A stretch of DNA of 64,000 bases from an uncultured Anaerococcus sp. (GCA_943914475.1 CALUCE010000011.1:3260-67259); one strand, 5' to 3'. Counted from the stretch's first letter, positions 1-8,687 are shown. Numbers and translations are program-made. Notes: generated by a model not told the origin, from the letters alone.

Positions 1-76
1 TTTTGCTAAGTTCAATATCTCCATCTTCGTTGAAAATACCACGTTTTAGAACTTCATTTTGCTTGCTTTTTTCCAT
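1..76 (-). CDS. nrdB: Ribonucleotide reductase small subunit, N-terminal fragment
   Basis: Only the first 25 codons are inside the window; they begin MEKSKQNEVLKRGIFNEDG. The start is supported by an AAGGAG-like site just upstream and by a 14-bp gap after the nrdA stop, the usual nrdA-nrdB arrangement. The short opening with a G-I-F-N-x-D-G motif resembles class I beta subunits (R2), which house the diiron or dimanganese cofactor and the tyrosyl radical. None of the metal ligands are visible here, so the call rests mainly on position and on the N-terminal motif. Confidence 0.7.
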   Translation of the reverse strand, partial: MEKSKQNEVLKRGIFNEDGDIELSK

Positions 77-90
77 ATTTTCTCCTTTTT

Positions 91-2619
91 TTATGATGCA
101 CAAGAGTCACACTCTTCTACTTCTAAAGACTTCCCTCTTACATAATATATACTTTTTACTTGAGATTCCCAAGCTTTTATATAAATATTTAAGATTTGTC
201 TCATGGTATAGTCGTTTGTGATGTAGATATTTACACTTTGAGCTTGGTCAATGTGTCTTTGTCTTACTCCGGCCATTTCCATAGAGATGTTTTGGTCTAT
301 ATCGTGGGCATTTTCATATAGCCAGAAGGTCTTGGTTGTAAGTCCTGGAGCTACTCTTGGAACTATGGATCCCTTCTTTTCTTCTAGGAAGTATCTGGAC
401 ATGATTGGGTCTACTCCTGCAGATGTTCCAGATATGATTGATGTTGAGCCTGTTGGAGCTACTGCTAGAAGGTAGCCGTTTCTTAGGCCATTTTCGTGAA
501 CTTCTTTTTTAAGTTCTTCCCATCTTTGGGATTCGTAACCTCTTTGGCTGAAGTAGTCACCATTATCCCAGTCAGATCCTTCAAACTTGTCATAGGATCC
601 CTTCTCCTTGGCTATTTCCATGGAAGCTTTTATAGCATAGTAGTTTATATCTTCATAAACTCTATCTACAAATTCCTTGTGGGCTTCACTATCAGTCCAC
701 CTAATATCATTTTGTACTAGCATATGGTGGTAGCCTGATGTTCCAAGTCCTATGGCCCTGTATTTCTTGTTAGTAATTTGGGCATATGGGGTTGGGTAGT
801 AGTTTAGGTCTATTACGTTATCAAGAGCTCTTACTACTGTTGTTACAACATTTTCTAGCTCTTCCTTGTCATTTACATCAATATTTCCAAGTGTCAAGCT
901 TGCTAGGTTACATTCTACAAAATCGCCTGGTTTGGTCTTGTTTACTATTATAGGATCTCCATTTTCATCTTCTATGGTTGTAGAGATTGTTTCTATCGGA
1001 CTCATATTTTGGGCAATTTCTGTACATAGGTTTGAAGAGTAGATGATTCCAGCGTGCTTGTTAGGGTTGGCTCTATTTACGTGGTCTCTGTTAAAGACAA
1101 ATGGAGTTCCTGTTTCTGTCCATGATTTGATAAGCATCCTTACCATGTCTTTTACAGTGATAACTCTTCTTGAGATAGATTCATCCTCGATTAGAGTTTG
1201 GTAAAATTCCTCAAATTCTTCACCATAGGTATCTTCTATGGCCTTGCCGTATTTCTTTTTAACTTCATGTGGGTCAAACATATACCAGTTGGCATTTATA
1301 TCGTCCCTGCATAGTCTCCAGAAGATATCTGGTACACAAACTGCTGGGAAAATATCATGGGCCTTCATCCTGTCATCACCATTGTTGGTCTTTAGGTTTA
1401 AGAATTCTGGTATATCCTTGTGCCATAGGTCAAGATAGCAGGCTACAGCTCCTTGTCTTACTCCTAGTTGGTCTACTGCTACTGCTGTGTCGTTGGCAAG
1501 TTTTATCCAGCGGATAACTCCACCGGCAACACCCTTAAAGCCTCTAATATCAGATCCATTGGCCCTTACCTTTCCAAAGTATAGTCCCATTCCTCCACCG
1601 TGTTTGGATACTTCGGCAAAGTTGGTTATAGACCTGTAGATACCCTTTAGAGTATCTGGAACTGTGTCTATAAAGCAGGATGAAAGTTGGTTATAAGGCT
1701 TTCTGGCATTGGTCATGGTTGGGGTAGCCATGGTTACCTTTAGCTCTGATAAGATATCATAAAGTCTTTTGGCAAATTCTACCTTGTCTTTTTCAACAAT
1801 AGCCAAGTGCATGGCTATACCCATAAACATCTCTTGGACATTTTCTACTATTTCCCCATCGTGGGTTGTTATAAGGTATCTTTTCCTTAAAAGATCAAGT
1901 CCTGAATAGGTGAAAAGATTGTTTCTATCAAAGTTTAGATAGTCTCCAAGTTCTTTTATCTCATCCATGCTGTAGTTTTCAAGCATATAGGAACCATAAA
2001 GATTATTTTTGTCAAAGAACTCAACCTTGGAAGCAAAGTCTACTATGCCGTATTTTTCCTCTGCAGCTTCGATCTTGCGGTTTATGGCAAACATCAAAAA
2101 TCTTGCCGCTATTATCTCCCAATCAGGAGCCTCTTTAGAAGTAAGCTCACTTGCTGCCTTGGTCAAGGCTGATACAAGTTGGTCTTCTGTCATGTTTGGC
2201 TTTGTAAATGACTCAAACTTTAAAAATAGAGATTCTATAGGATATCTTTGGTTATCAAATTCTTCTTGGATATTTAAGATAATGTCCAAAACATCCTTGT
2301 CGTCTATATATTTGGAGAAGTCATTTACTACATTCCTGTCCATGGTATGCTTGGCACGGTATAAAATGAAGGATTTTACTTCCCTGTAGAAATTCTTGTC
2401 TATAAGTTGAAGCTCAACCAAGTCTTGAACTTCTTCAACGCTAACTATGTGATCTTCTGGGTATTTTTCCTTGATAGTTTTCACTATATCTGAGCTCATC
2501 TCCTCAAGCTTTTCAGGACTTGTCATGGACCCTACTGAGTCAAAAGCCTTGGATATAGCTCTTTCAATTTTTTTTGTTTCAAAGTCAACAATTTGACCGT
2601 CACGTTTTTTAATCTGCAT
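91..2619 (-). CDS. nrdA: Class I ribonucleoside-diphosphate reductase alpha subunit
   Basis: This enzyme reduces ribonucleoside diphosphates to deoxyribonucleotides for DNA synthesis, with NrdB as radical generator. The 842-residue protein has an N-terminal ATP-cone (about 1-90), the site of allosteric activity control. The catalytic barrel shows C315 in SSCFIDTV, the NLCTEI finger loop (N530, C532, E534) and a later VECNLASL cysteine that would form the second half of the redox pair. The C-terminus ends CDSCAS, the swinging CxxC pair (C837, C840) re-reduced by thioredoxin. The start has a weak AAAGGA ribosome site. Two NrdR-like boxes lie upstream, so NrdR repression is likely. Class I needs oxygen or another oxidant for cofactor assembly, which is notable in a presumed anaerobe. 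Confidence 0.95.
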   Translation of the reverse strand: MQIKKRDGQIVDFETKKIERAISKAFDSVGSMTSPEKLEEMSSDIVKTIKEKYPEDHIVSVEEVQDLVELQLIDKNFYREVKSFILYRAKHTMDRNVVNDFSKYIDDKDVLDIILNIQEEFDNQRYPIESLFLKFESFTKPNMTEDQLVSALTKAASELTSKEAPDWEIIAARFLMFAINRKIEAAEEKYGIVDFASKVEFFDKNNLYGSYMLENYSMDEIKELGDYLNFDRNNLFTYSGLDLLRKRYLITTHDGEIVENVQEMFMGIAMHLAIVEKDKVEFAKRLYDILSELKVTMATPTMTNARKPYNQLSSCFIDTVPDTLKGIYRSITNFAEVSKHGGGMGLYFGKVRANGSDIRGFKGVAGGVIRWIKLANDTAVAVDQLGVRQGAVACYLDLWHKDIPEFLNLKTNNGDDRMKAHDIFPAVCVPDIFWRLCRDDINANWYMFDPHEVKKKYGKAIEDTYGEEFEEFYQTLIEDESISRRVITVKDMVRMLIKSWTETGTPFVFNRDHVNRANPNKHAGIIYSSNLCTEIAQNMSPIETISTTIEDENGDPIIVNKTKPGDFVECNLASLTLGNIDVNDKEELENVVTTVVRALDNVIDLNYYPTPYAQITNKKYRAIGLGTSGYHHMLVQNDIRWTDSEAHKEFVDRVYEDINYYAIKASMEIAKEKGSYDKFEGSDWDNGDYFSQRGYESQRWEELKKEVHENGLRNGYLLAVAPTGSTSIISGTSAGVDPIMSRYFLEEKKGSIVPRVAPGLTTKTFWLYENAHDIDQNISMEMAGVRQRHIDQAQSVNIYITNDYTMRQILNIYIKAWESQVKSIYYVRGKSLEVEECDSCAS

Positions 2620-2649
2620 GTTACTTTATCCTTTTTTGTTAATTTCTAA

Positions 2650-2706
2650 ACACTATATATAGTGTATTATCCTTGTTCACTTCACTTATTCTACCATATA
2701 TAGGGT
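2650..2706 (-). promoter_or_regulatory. Tandem NrdR-like boxes upstream of nrdA
   Basis: ACACTATATATAGTGT at 2650-2665 is a perfect palindrome matching the NrdR consensus (acaCwAtATaTwGtgt). A second, weaker copy, CTACCATATATAGGGT, lies at 2691-2706. The starts are 41 bp apart, about four helical turns, as expected for paired NrdR sites. A possible minus-strand promoter (TTGCTA, 18 bp, TAGAAT) overlaps the second box. Confidence 0.75.
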
Positions 2707-2904
2707 AGTCTTAGCAATTTATGGAAAGCGACTTGTTTTGTTGATATCTACTAGTTTTCTTAAAAATTCTCTTTTAAACATGACTCTTTTAGGTAAAAAG
2801 ATGAAGAAAACTAAATATTTTTTATCTATCGATTTTTATACATTTTAATAAGATAATAAAATTTATGTAAATTTAAAATATAGCTAATAAAAGTCTTCGT
2901 TTTA

Positions 2905-2933
2905 TTGACATAGCAAGGGATAAGTGTTAATAT
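2905..2933 (+). promoter_or_regulatory. Sigma-A promoter for the cysteine desulfidase gene
   Basis: TTGACA (2905-2910), a 17-bp spacer and TAATAT (2928-2933) precede the gene at 3000. Transcription would start near 2940 and leave a leader of about 60 nt. Confidence 0.7.
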
Positions 2934-2942
2934 TTTATGTGT

Positions 2943-2964
2943 ATATAAAATGAATATTTTATAT
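2943..2964 (+). promoter_or_regulatory. A/T palindrome in the cysteine desulfidase leader
   Basis: ATATAAAAT, a GAAT loop and ATTTTATAT form a perfect 9-bp inverted repeat just after the predicted transcription start. It could be an operator or a 5' stabilising hairpin. No T-run follows, so it is not a terminator. Confidence 0.4.
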
Positions 2965-2999
2965 GTAAAACGTTTTTGTTTGCATATGGAGGATATATA

Positions 3000-4244
3000 A
3001 TGAATTATAATGAATACTTAAAGAAAAAAATAATCCCATCTTTTGGTTGTACAGAACCAATAGCCCTAGCCTTTGCTGCAAGCAGAGCAAAGACTCTTCT
3101 TAAAAATAATCCTAAAAAAATAACAGCCAGACTTTCAGGAAATATAATAAAAAATGTAAACTCAGTCAAGGTTCCTGGTACCTTGGGTAGGAAGGGAATT
3201 GAAATTTCCCTTGCCGCTGGTGCATTTTTGGGAGATTATAGAAAAAACCTAGAAGTTTTATCTGACATAGACAAGTCTCAATTGGAAAACTTGGATAAGC
3301 TTATTGCGGATGGACTTGTGGAAGTTGTTTTAGTTCACGAGAAAACCGGCCTTTACATAGACCTAAGCTTACAAGACGATACCAACCAATCCCAAGTAAT
3401 AATTGAAGGCTACCATACCAATATAGTTTTTGAAAGATTTAATGATGAAATTCTTTTGGATAAAAGGGATGGTAAAGAAGCTGAGGAAGAAGATATAGAC
3501 TTTACTTTTGACAAGATCTACGACTTTGCCAAAAGCACTGACTATAGGGAAATAAAGGACGTTTTGGACCTACAAATCTCCTATAACTATGACATAGCCA
3601 AAGAAGGCATAAACAATGACTGGGGAGCCAATATAGGAAAAATGGTTCTTCCAAACTCTGATGGCTATAACTATGACAAACTAGTAGCCTACGCAGCTGC
3701 AGGCTCAGATGCAAGGATGTCAGGTTGTGAAAAACCTGTTGTTATAAATTCAGGCTCAGGAAACCAAGGATTAACAGTTTCCGTTCCTATCATAGTCTAT
3801 AGCAAGGATAATAATATAGAAGATGAGAAACTTTATAGGGCCTTGATATTTGCTAACCTTCTTGGTCTTTATATAAAACAAGGTATTGGTGAGCTTTCTG
3901 CCTATTGTGGTGTAGTAACTGCCGGAGCTTCCTCTGTATGCGGCATAGCCTTTATTAACGATGAGGATCCTAGTGTAATCAAAGAAATACTAGCCAATGC
4001 CCTAGCCACCAACTCAGGCATCATCTGTGATGGAGCCAAGGAATCCTGCGCTATGAAAATAGCCTCAAGCTTAAAGATGGCATTTTTAGCCTATGACCAA
4101 GCCAAAAGTAATAATTCCTTTAAGGCTGGAGATGGAATAGTAAAAGATGATATAGACCAAATGATAAAAACCGTAGGCCATATAGCAAGATACGGGATGA
4201 AGGAAACCGATAAGGTTATTTTAGAGGAAATGATTGGTGATTGA
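3000..4244 (+). CDS. cyuA: L-cysteine desulfidase / L-serine dehydratase alpha-like protein (CyuA/UPF0597 family)
   Basis: The family splits L-cysteine into pyruvate, ammonia and hydrogen sulfide with an oxygen-sensitive [4Fe-4S] cluster. The 414-residue protein starts at MNYNEYLKKK because GGAGG stands 8 bp upstream; an in-frame ATG 24 bp earlier has no ribosome site. Family marks are PSFGCTEP near the start (C17), SGSGNQG in the middle, and the cysteines in SAYCGVV, SSVCGIAF, GIICDG and GAKESCAM, which supply the cluster. It has its own promoter and stands alone, divergent from nrdAB. It would feed pyruvate to the PFOR encoded further on and account for sulfide formation. A serine-deaminating activity cannot be excluded. 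Confidence 0.85.
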   Translation: MNYNEYLKKKIIPSFGCTEPIALAFAASRAKTLLKNNPKKITARLSGNIIKNVNSVKVPGTLGRKGIEISLAAGAFLGDYRKNLEVLSDIDKSQLENLDKLIADGLVEVVLVHEKTGLYIDLSLQDDTNQSQVIIEGYHTNIVFERFNDEILLDKRDGKEAEEEDIDFTFDKIYDFAKSTDYREIKDVLDLQISYNYDIAKEGINNDWGANIGKMVLPNSDGYNYDKLVAYAAAGSDARMSGCEKPVVINSGSGNQGLTVSVPIIVYSKDNNIEDEKLYRALIFANLLGLYIKQGIGELSAYCGVVTAGASSVCGIAFINDEDPSVIKEILANALATNSGIICDGAKESCAMKIASSLKMAFLAYDQAKSNNSFKAGDGIVKDDIDQMIKTVGHIARYGMKETDKVILEEMIGD

Positions 4245-4370
4245 AGAATCTTGGAACCAATCATAAAAATAGAAATCTAATTTTTTCAGACATCTACAAA
4301 TAATTAAATTTTAACATTAATTTACACCTTGAAAATGATTGCTTTCCTTACAATTTTATTATATATTGTG

Positions 4371-4399
4371 TTTACTTCCCCCACACATCATGCTATAAT
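4371..4399 (+). promoter_or_regulatory. Sigma-A promoter for the small secreted protein at 4448
   Basis: TTTACT (4371-4376), a 17-bp spacer and a perfect TATAAT (4394-4399) lie 49 bp before the start codon, which has a GAAAGGAG ribosome site. Confidence 0.65.
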
Positions 4400-4447
4400 T
4401 ATAACAAATTAAAGGCCTTTAATTTAATAGTTGAAAGGAGTTCTAAA

Positions 4448-5073
4448 ATGAAAAAAATATTTGAAAAGTGCTTAACTGCTTTGGCTTTACTAGTTATACT
4501 CCCTATATCTTCTAAAGCTGATGAAAAAAATGTTGCTTCATACTCAGAGAACGAAATATTTTATGAAAACTCACAAGATAATGTAAACGATTTTTTCAAA
4601 AAAGCCAGAGAGGAAACTGAAAATAAGGTAAAAGAACTTAATGAGTTCCAGCCATATGATCAGTACTCCTATGAATATAAAACTGTTTATATGCCAAGAA
4701 AAAAGGTATACAAAAAAATATACTTCTAAAAGGACAACCTAAAGGTGGTACAAGATTAAATGGATATATTTTTGTAAATAAAGAAAAAGGAACACCTGTA
4801 ACCATCTCTTTTTCTACTAAAATACCGAAATTACCTATTGCTTCAATAAGTGTACAAATGGGATCATTTATTCCCTCAGGAGTAGCAGGTTATGGTATAA
4901 AACTTCCAAACTCTAAACAACATTTCTTAGCTTATGCAGATAAAACTTTTGAAGTTGAGGGTCATATAACTTATTATAGATTAAGGGGTACAAATAAACC
5001 TTGGAAAGTTTATACTAAATACTTCCCTTATACATTATATAATGAGCATTACTATGTTAAGCCTGTAAAATAA
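4448..5073 (+). pseudogene. Small secreted protein split by a -1 frameshift at A AAA AAG
   Basis: The first frame (4448-4729) encodes a signal peptide (MKKIFEKCLTALALLVILP...SKA) followed by a charged, Tyr-rich stretch and ends at a stop. The next frame is open without a break from before 4711 to 5073 and continues with soluble, Tyr- and Lys-rich sequence ending HYYVKPVK. The two frames join by a single -1 shift at 4699-4705, which is the canonical slippery heptamer A AAA AAG, or by a one-base indel there or in the 7-A run at 4712-4718. Joined, the product is about 208 residues. A strong promoter and ribosome site favour an expressed gene. I do not recognise a family. It may be a decayed gene, a phase-variable homopolymer or a programmed frameshift. 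Confidence 0.6.
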
Positions 5074-5112
5074 CTTTATTAATTAATCAAAACTTATTAA
5101 AAAGGAAAAAAT

Positions 5113-5505
5113 ATGAAAAAGATATTTATTAAATTATCAATAATATTAAATATTATTTTAATTTGCTTTATCGCAATAAAAACTAATCAAAATATAAAAC
5201 CTCTAAATGGAACATATGTTAGCAGTATAAAAACAAAAGCTTTTTATTCAATTTCTTTTGATAGAGAGAAGCATCTATATGTTTTTTATAAAAACGGTGA
5301 ATTAATTGAAGTAAATTCATTCAACGAGACCAATAGAAAAAATATTTACACAATAGAAGGTAATAATTTAAATAAATATCTTACACTCGAAAATGATAGT
5401 TTCTATTTCCAAATATCAGAAGGAAATTTTGTAAAATTTGACTGGGATTCAAATGGAATGACTTTTCTAGGAGAAGTTCCTAAAGAATACAAGGATGAAA
5501 ATTAA
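5113..5505 (+). CDS. Unknown membrane-anchored or secreted small protein
   Basis: The 130-residue protein starts with a Lys-rich turn and a hydrophobic segment (residues 6-23), so it is either secreted or anchored by its N-terminus. The remainder (NGTYVSS..., alternating polar and aromatic residues, SFYFQISEGNF, DWDSNGMTFLG) looks like a small beta-rich extracellular domain. No cysteine lipobox is present. It follows the split secreted gene by 39 bp with AAAAGGAAAA as ribosome site and ends in a strong terminator, so the two probably form one unit. Family and function are not recognised. Confidence 0.6.
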   Translation: MKKIFIKLSIILNIILICFIAIKTNQNIKPLNGTYVSSIKTKAFYSISFDREKHLYVFYKNGELIEVNSFNETNRKNIYTIEGNNLNKYLTLENDSFYFQISEGNFVKFDWDSNGMTFLGEVPKEYKDEN

Positions 5506-5510
5506 AAAAA

Positions 5511-5549
5511 ACTGCTGATCCTTTAAATTTTAAGGTCAGCAGTTTTTTT
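5511..5549. terminator. Bidirectional rho-independent terminator
   Basis: ACTGCTGA-t-CCTT pairs with AAGG-TCAGCAGT, flanked by A-runs on the left and T7 on the right. It separates the unknown gene ending at 5505 from the convergent RDD gene ending at 5569. Confidence 0.85.
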
Positions 5550-5568
5550 GTAAAAATTTATTTAGACT

Positions 5569-6072
5569 TTAATTTATCACATTTTCAGTAAACAAGTAGT
5601 CTACTATATCATCCCTAATCACAACCGTATCTGCTAGCATGTCTGCCATAGATTGCTTTTGGTCAGTAAATCCTATAATTATATAAAGAATTTTGATTTT
5701 TTCTTCTATATATCTACCACAAACTTCTCGAGTTATAACTTGGGATAAGCTTAGCTTGTCATTAGTAAGGGATATCACCCTAAGACCTAAGATCATCTTG
5801 CCCAGGGTTTGACCCTTATTAAAGTAGGTCATTAGTGGGAAGTATAAAAGTAGGCTTATCCACCAAATTAGATCATATACTCCTAGTCCAAAAGGTAGTT
5901 CTATGAGGAAGTTTGAAAAGATTAAACCGTTGACTATAGAAGCAAATGCTGTAACTGTCATAGTATCAACGATATAGGCTACCAATCTTATCCAAAATCC
6001 TGCATAGGCAAATTTTGGGACTTCTATTGTTTTTTCTTCAAATCTTTTTTCTTCAGTCATCTTATCTTCCAT
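5569..6072 (-). CDS. RDD family membrane protein
   Basis: RDD proteins are small polytopic membrane proteins, some linked to Na+/H+ exchange or compatible-solute uptake. Seen here are FWIRLVAYIVD with the conserved Arg and Asp of the first helix, further hydrophobic segments, GQTLGKMILGLRVIS, and QSMADMLADTVVI near the end; these are the family signatures. The 167-residue frame overlaps the sppA stop by 11 bp, indicating translational coupling. A second ATG four codons in (MTEEKRF, 6060) follows GGAAGA and may be the true start. The exact transported substrate, if any, cannot be read from the sequence. Confidence 0.8.
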   Translation of the reverse strand: MEDKMTEEKRFEEKTIEVPKFAYAGFWIRLVAYIVDTMTVTAFASIVNGLIFSNFLIELPFGLGVYDLIWWISLLLYFPLMTYFNKGQTLGKMILGLRVISLTNDKLSLSQVITREVCGRYIEEKIKILYIIIGFTDQKQSMADMLADTVVIRDDIVDYLFTENVIN

Positions 6073-7072
6073 ATAGATACATTGGTTGTGGGTAGCCTTG
6101 GTCCATAAGTTCTTTTAGTACTTCCAAATCTCCTTCTTTTGAAGATCCCTTTCTTAAATCAGATACTTTTGAGAAGATGCCTGGGAAGGAGTTTAGGTAG
6201 TTGGTTCTTTTTATTACCTTAGGATCATTTAGTTTGGCTTTTTTGCTAATATCATTTATAGCTTTTTCCATATCGCCAATCTCATCAACTAGGCCATTTT
6301 TAACAGCTTGGCTACCATCATAAACTCTACCGTCAGCAAGTTTTTTAACTTCATCTTCTTTCATACCCCTGCCATCTGCTACGACTTTTACAAATCTGCC
6401 AAAGGCTGAATCTGCCAAGTCTTGGAAGTATTTCTTTTGTTCATCAGTCATATCTTTTCCAGCAGAACCAGCATCCTTCATATCTCCTGTGGTGATGTTT
6501 TGTTCTTTGATGCCGTACTTTTCAAAAAGACCTTCAAAACTATAGGATGACATGATAACACCAATAGATCCTGTAAGGGTTTCATTTGATGCATAAATTT
6601 TATCAGTAGGGGCTGATACATAGTAACCACCTGATGCTGCCAAGGTTTCCATAACTGTGTATACAGGTATGTTTCTTTCATCCTTAATCTTACCTATCAT
6701 ATTATGGATTTGCTCAGCATTGTAAACAGCTCCGCCTGGAGAGTTTACTTCAAGGATTACTGCCTTGATTGTATCGTCATCACGGGCTGATTGTAAATCT
6801 TCCATAATACCTTCATAGGCTGTTCCATCTCCAATAATTCCATCCACACTCACAAGAAGAACCTTTTGGTCATCATTTGTTCCTTGGATAGTTTCTGTTT
6901 GATATTGGTCAAAGATGGACCTAAAGTTTTCTGTGTATTGGTCCATAAATTTTTCTCTTGCCACATCTTGGGCCTTATCTGTCTTTTTTCCCGCCAAAAG
7001 GGAAATCACAACTAAGGCAAGAGCTATGGCAAAGGCTATCCATTTTTTAGCTGAATTGTCTTTATTCATCAT
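6062..7072 (-). CDS. sppA: Signal peptide peptidase SppA (S49 serine protease)
   Basis: SppA degrades signal peptides left in the membrane after secretion. The 336-residue protein has one N-terminal membrane helix (about 10-27) and an extracytoplasmic S49 domain. The Ser/Lys dyad is visible: S147 in TLAASGGYYVSA and K199 in GDMKDAGS, the same numbering as the Bacillus enzyme. The oligomerisation region GSIGVIMSSYSFEGLFEKYGI lies between. It is a short, Firmicute-type SppA with a single protease domain. It is the first gene of a two-gene operon with the RDD protein. Confidence 0.95.
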   Translation of the reverse strand: MMNKDNSAKKWIAFAIALALVVISLLAGKKTDKAQDVAREKFMDQYTENFRSIFDQYQTETIQGTNDDQKVLLVSVDGIIGDGTAYEGIMEDLQSARDDDTIKAVILEVNSPGGAVYNAEQIHNMIGKIKDERNIPVYTVMETLAASGGYYVSAPTDKIYASNETLTGSIGVIMSSYSFEGLFEKYGIKEQNITTGDMKDAGSAGKDMTDEQKKYFQDLADSAFGRFVKVVADGRGMKEDEVKKLADGRVYDGSQAVKNGLVDEIGDMEKAINDISKKAKLNDPKVIKRTNYLNSFPGIFSKVSDLRKGSSKEGDLEVLKELMDQGYPQPMYLYGR

Positions 7073-7224
7073 CTCTCCTTATCTTTTTTCCTTTATTCGC
7101 CTTGGATAAATATTTAGTCTATATTTTTATACCCAAAATTTATCGACAGGCTTTTTTTCATTCCAATTACTTTTAGTATATAAAAAAACCTTTTTTCTAT
7201 CAAGTTTCTTTTTCTGTCTAATTT

Positions 7225-7253
7225 TTGCATATTAGCCCCATATCTAGTACAAT
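7225..7253 (+). promoter_or_regulatory. Promoter of a candidate small RNA
   Basis: TTGCAT (7225-7230), exactly 17 bp, then TACAAT (7248-7253). It points away from sppA into a stretch with no coding frame that ends in a terminator 100 bp later. Confidence 0.65.
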
Positions 7254-7259
7254 AAATAT

Positions 7260-7350
7260 GCAAAACAATTATCGTTAACACCGCAATTCGTTTTGTATAG
7301 TCTCCTTACAGAGACTATTTACATAAGAGGGACTGGAGTCCCCTTTTTTT
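7260..7350 (+). ncRNA. Candidate structured small RNA of about 90 nt
   Basis: Downstream of the promoter come three stem-loops. The first is CAAAAC (7261-7266) with GTTTTG (7290-7295) and inner A/T pairs. The second is ATAGTCTC (7297-7304) with GAGACTAT (7311-7318). The third is GGGAC-tgga-GTCCC (7329-7342), followed by a T-run that makes it an intrinsic terminator. No ribosome site plus open frame of any length is present. The unit lies between the divergent sppA promoter region and the ilvA terminator and matches no RNA family I can name (not 4.5S, 6S, tmRNA or RNase P). The call is from architecture only. Confidence 0.55.
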
Positions 7351-7371
7351 CTTGTTTTTTGAAATATTATA

Positions 7372-7422
7372 CAAAAAAGGCTTATAGAGGAAAATTATTT
7401 TCCTGCTATAAGCTCTTTTTTT
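7372..7422 (-). terminator. Terminator of ilvA
   Basis: GCTTATAG (7380-7387) pairs with CTATAAGC (7406-7413), with an inner GAAAA/TTTTC pairing. A T-run follows on the minus strand. The hairpin is 45 bp beyond the ilvA stop and is A/T-flanked on both sides. Confidence 0.8.
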
Positions 7423-7457
7423 CATAAAATATTTTCTTGGAAGAAATTCTTTTGATT

Positions 7458-8666
7458 TTAGTGTTTTACTTCAAGTATAGCTTCTGTATATCCAGCTTCT
7501 TTTAGTTTATTATAGACAGTTTTTCTGTGTTCGTGGTTATAGGTTTCACAAACTATCCTTACCAAGGCTTGGTTGAAGTCTGCTATGGTTGCAGATTTTT
7601 CTTGGTGGATGGTCATGATATTGGCTCCTTCGTTTCTGATGATATCAAGGAGTTTGATCAATTCACCTGGCTTGTCTAACAAGGTAGTTGTAATTTCTGT
7701 AAGTCTTCCTGATTCGAATAGACCCTTGGTTATGATTGATGAAATTGTATTTACGTTGATGTTTCCACCTGAAAGTACACAACAAACTTTTCCATCTGAG
7801 AAGTCATACTTATCGTTAAGAACTGCTGCTACAGAAGATGCTCCTGCTCCTTCTGCAGATACTTTTGATTCTTCAAGTAGTCTTAGGATAGCGTTGGTTA
7901 TTTCATCTTCTGAAACTGTTACTATTTCATCTACGTATTTTTCGCATAGTTCAAAGGTTATCTCGCCTGGTTTTTTAACTGCTATACCATCTGCCATGGT
8001 ATTTGCAGAATCTAGGGTTACTATTTTGCCAGCTTTTCTTGATGCAAGCATAGATGCTGCATTTTCTGGTTCTACACCTATGATTTTAACGTCTGGTTTG
8101 ATAGATTTTACAGCCATGGCTATACCAGCTATAAGTCCACCACCACCTATTGGTACTACTATGTATTTTACATCTGGAAGTTGTTCTAAAATCTCAAGTC
8201 CTATGGTTCCTTGTCCTGATAATACATATTCGTCATCAAATGGTGCTACATATGTATAGTCGTATTCTTTTTGAAGTTCATAGGCTCTTTCTTGAGCATC
8301 GTCAAAGGTTCCATCTACTATGATTACTTCTCCACCGTAGCCTCTAGTAGCTTCGATTTTTGAAAGTGGTGCTATAGATGGTATACAGATGTAAGATTTG
8401 ATACCTTGTCTGGTTGCTGAAAGTGCTACACCTTGGGCGTGGTTTCCAGCTGAACAAGAAATTACACCTTTTTTAGCTTGTTCTGGTGTTAAGTGGGCAA
8501 TTTTGTTGAAGGCTCCTCTAATTTTGAAAGATCCTGTTTTTTGAAGGTTTTCCATCTTAATGTAAAGGTTTTTTCCCATTCTAGATGCTGTATAGATAGG
8601 AGTTTTTTCTACATTACCTTCGAGAATCTTTTGAGCTTCTTTTACCATTTCTAAGTTTGCTGTCAT
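7458..8666 (-). CDS. ilvA: Threonine dehydratase (threonine ammonia-lyase) with ACT domain
   Basis: This PLP enzyme converts L-threonine to 2-oxobutyrate and ammonia. The 402-residue protein has the fold-type II core with K48 in KTGSFKIRGAF as PLP-lysine, SAGNHAQGVA for substrate and cofactor contacts, and the GGGGLIAG phosphate loop. One ACT domain follows (about 327-402). A single ACT domain and this length fit the catabolic/TdcB-like or short biosynthetic form found in anaerobes, where 2-oxobutyrate goes to propionate or isoleucine. It starts at ATG 8666 with AAGGAGAAG upstream, just after the nifJ terminator. No neighbouring branched-chain biosynthesis genes are present, which favours a catabolic role. 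Confidence 0.93.
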   Translation of the reverse strand: MTANLEMVKEAQKILEGNVEKTPIYTASRMGKNLYIKMENLQKTGSFKIRGAFNKIAHLTPEQAKKGVISCSAGNHAQGVALSATRQGIKSYICIPSIAPLSKIEATRGYGGEVIIVDGTFDDAQERAYELQKEYDYTYVAPFDDEYVLSGQGTIGLEILEQLPDVKYIVVPIGGGGLIAGIAMAVKSIKPDVKIIGVEPENAASMLASRKAGKIVTLDSANTMADGIAVKKPGEITFELCEKYVDEIVTVSEDEITNAILRLLEESKVSAEGAGASSVAAVLNDKYDFSDGKVCCVLSGGNINVNTISSIITKGLFESGRLTEITTTLLDKPGELIKLLDIIRNEGANIMTIHQEKSATIADFNQALVRIVCETYNHEHRKTVYNKLKEAGYTEAILEVKH

Positions 8667-8687
8667 AACTTCTCCTTTAAATTTTTT

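Noticed and set aside
4231..4267. Hairpin TGATTGGT/ACCAATCA at the cysteine desulfidase stop as terminator
   Set aside because: The stem is good, but the loop is long and only a mixed A-rich tail follows, not a T-run.
7573..8259. Open frame of 228 codons opposite ilvA
   Set aside because: No ribosome site, no recognisable domain, and ilvA on the other strand is intact.
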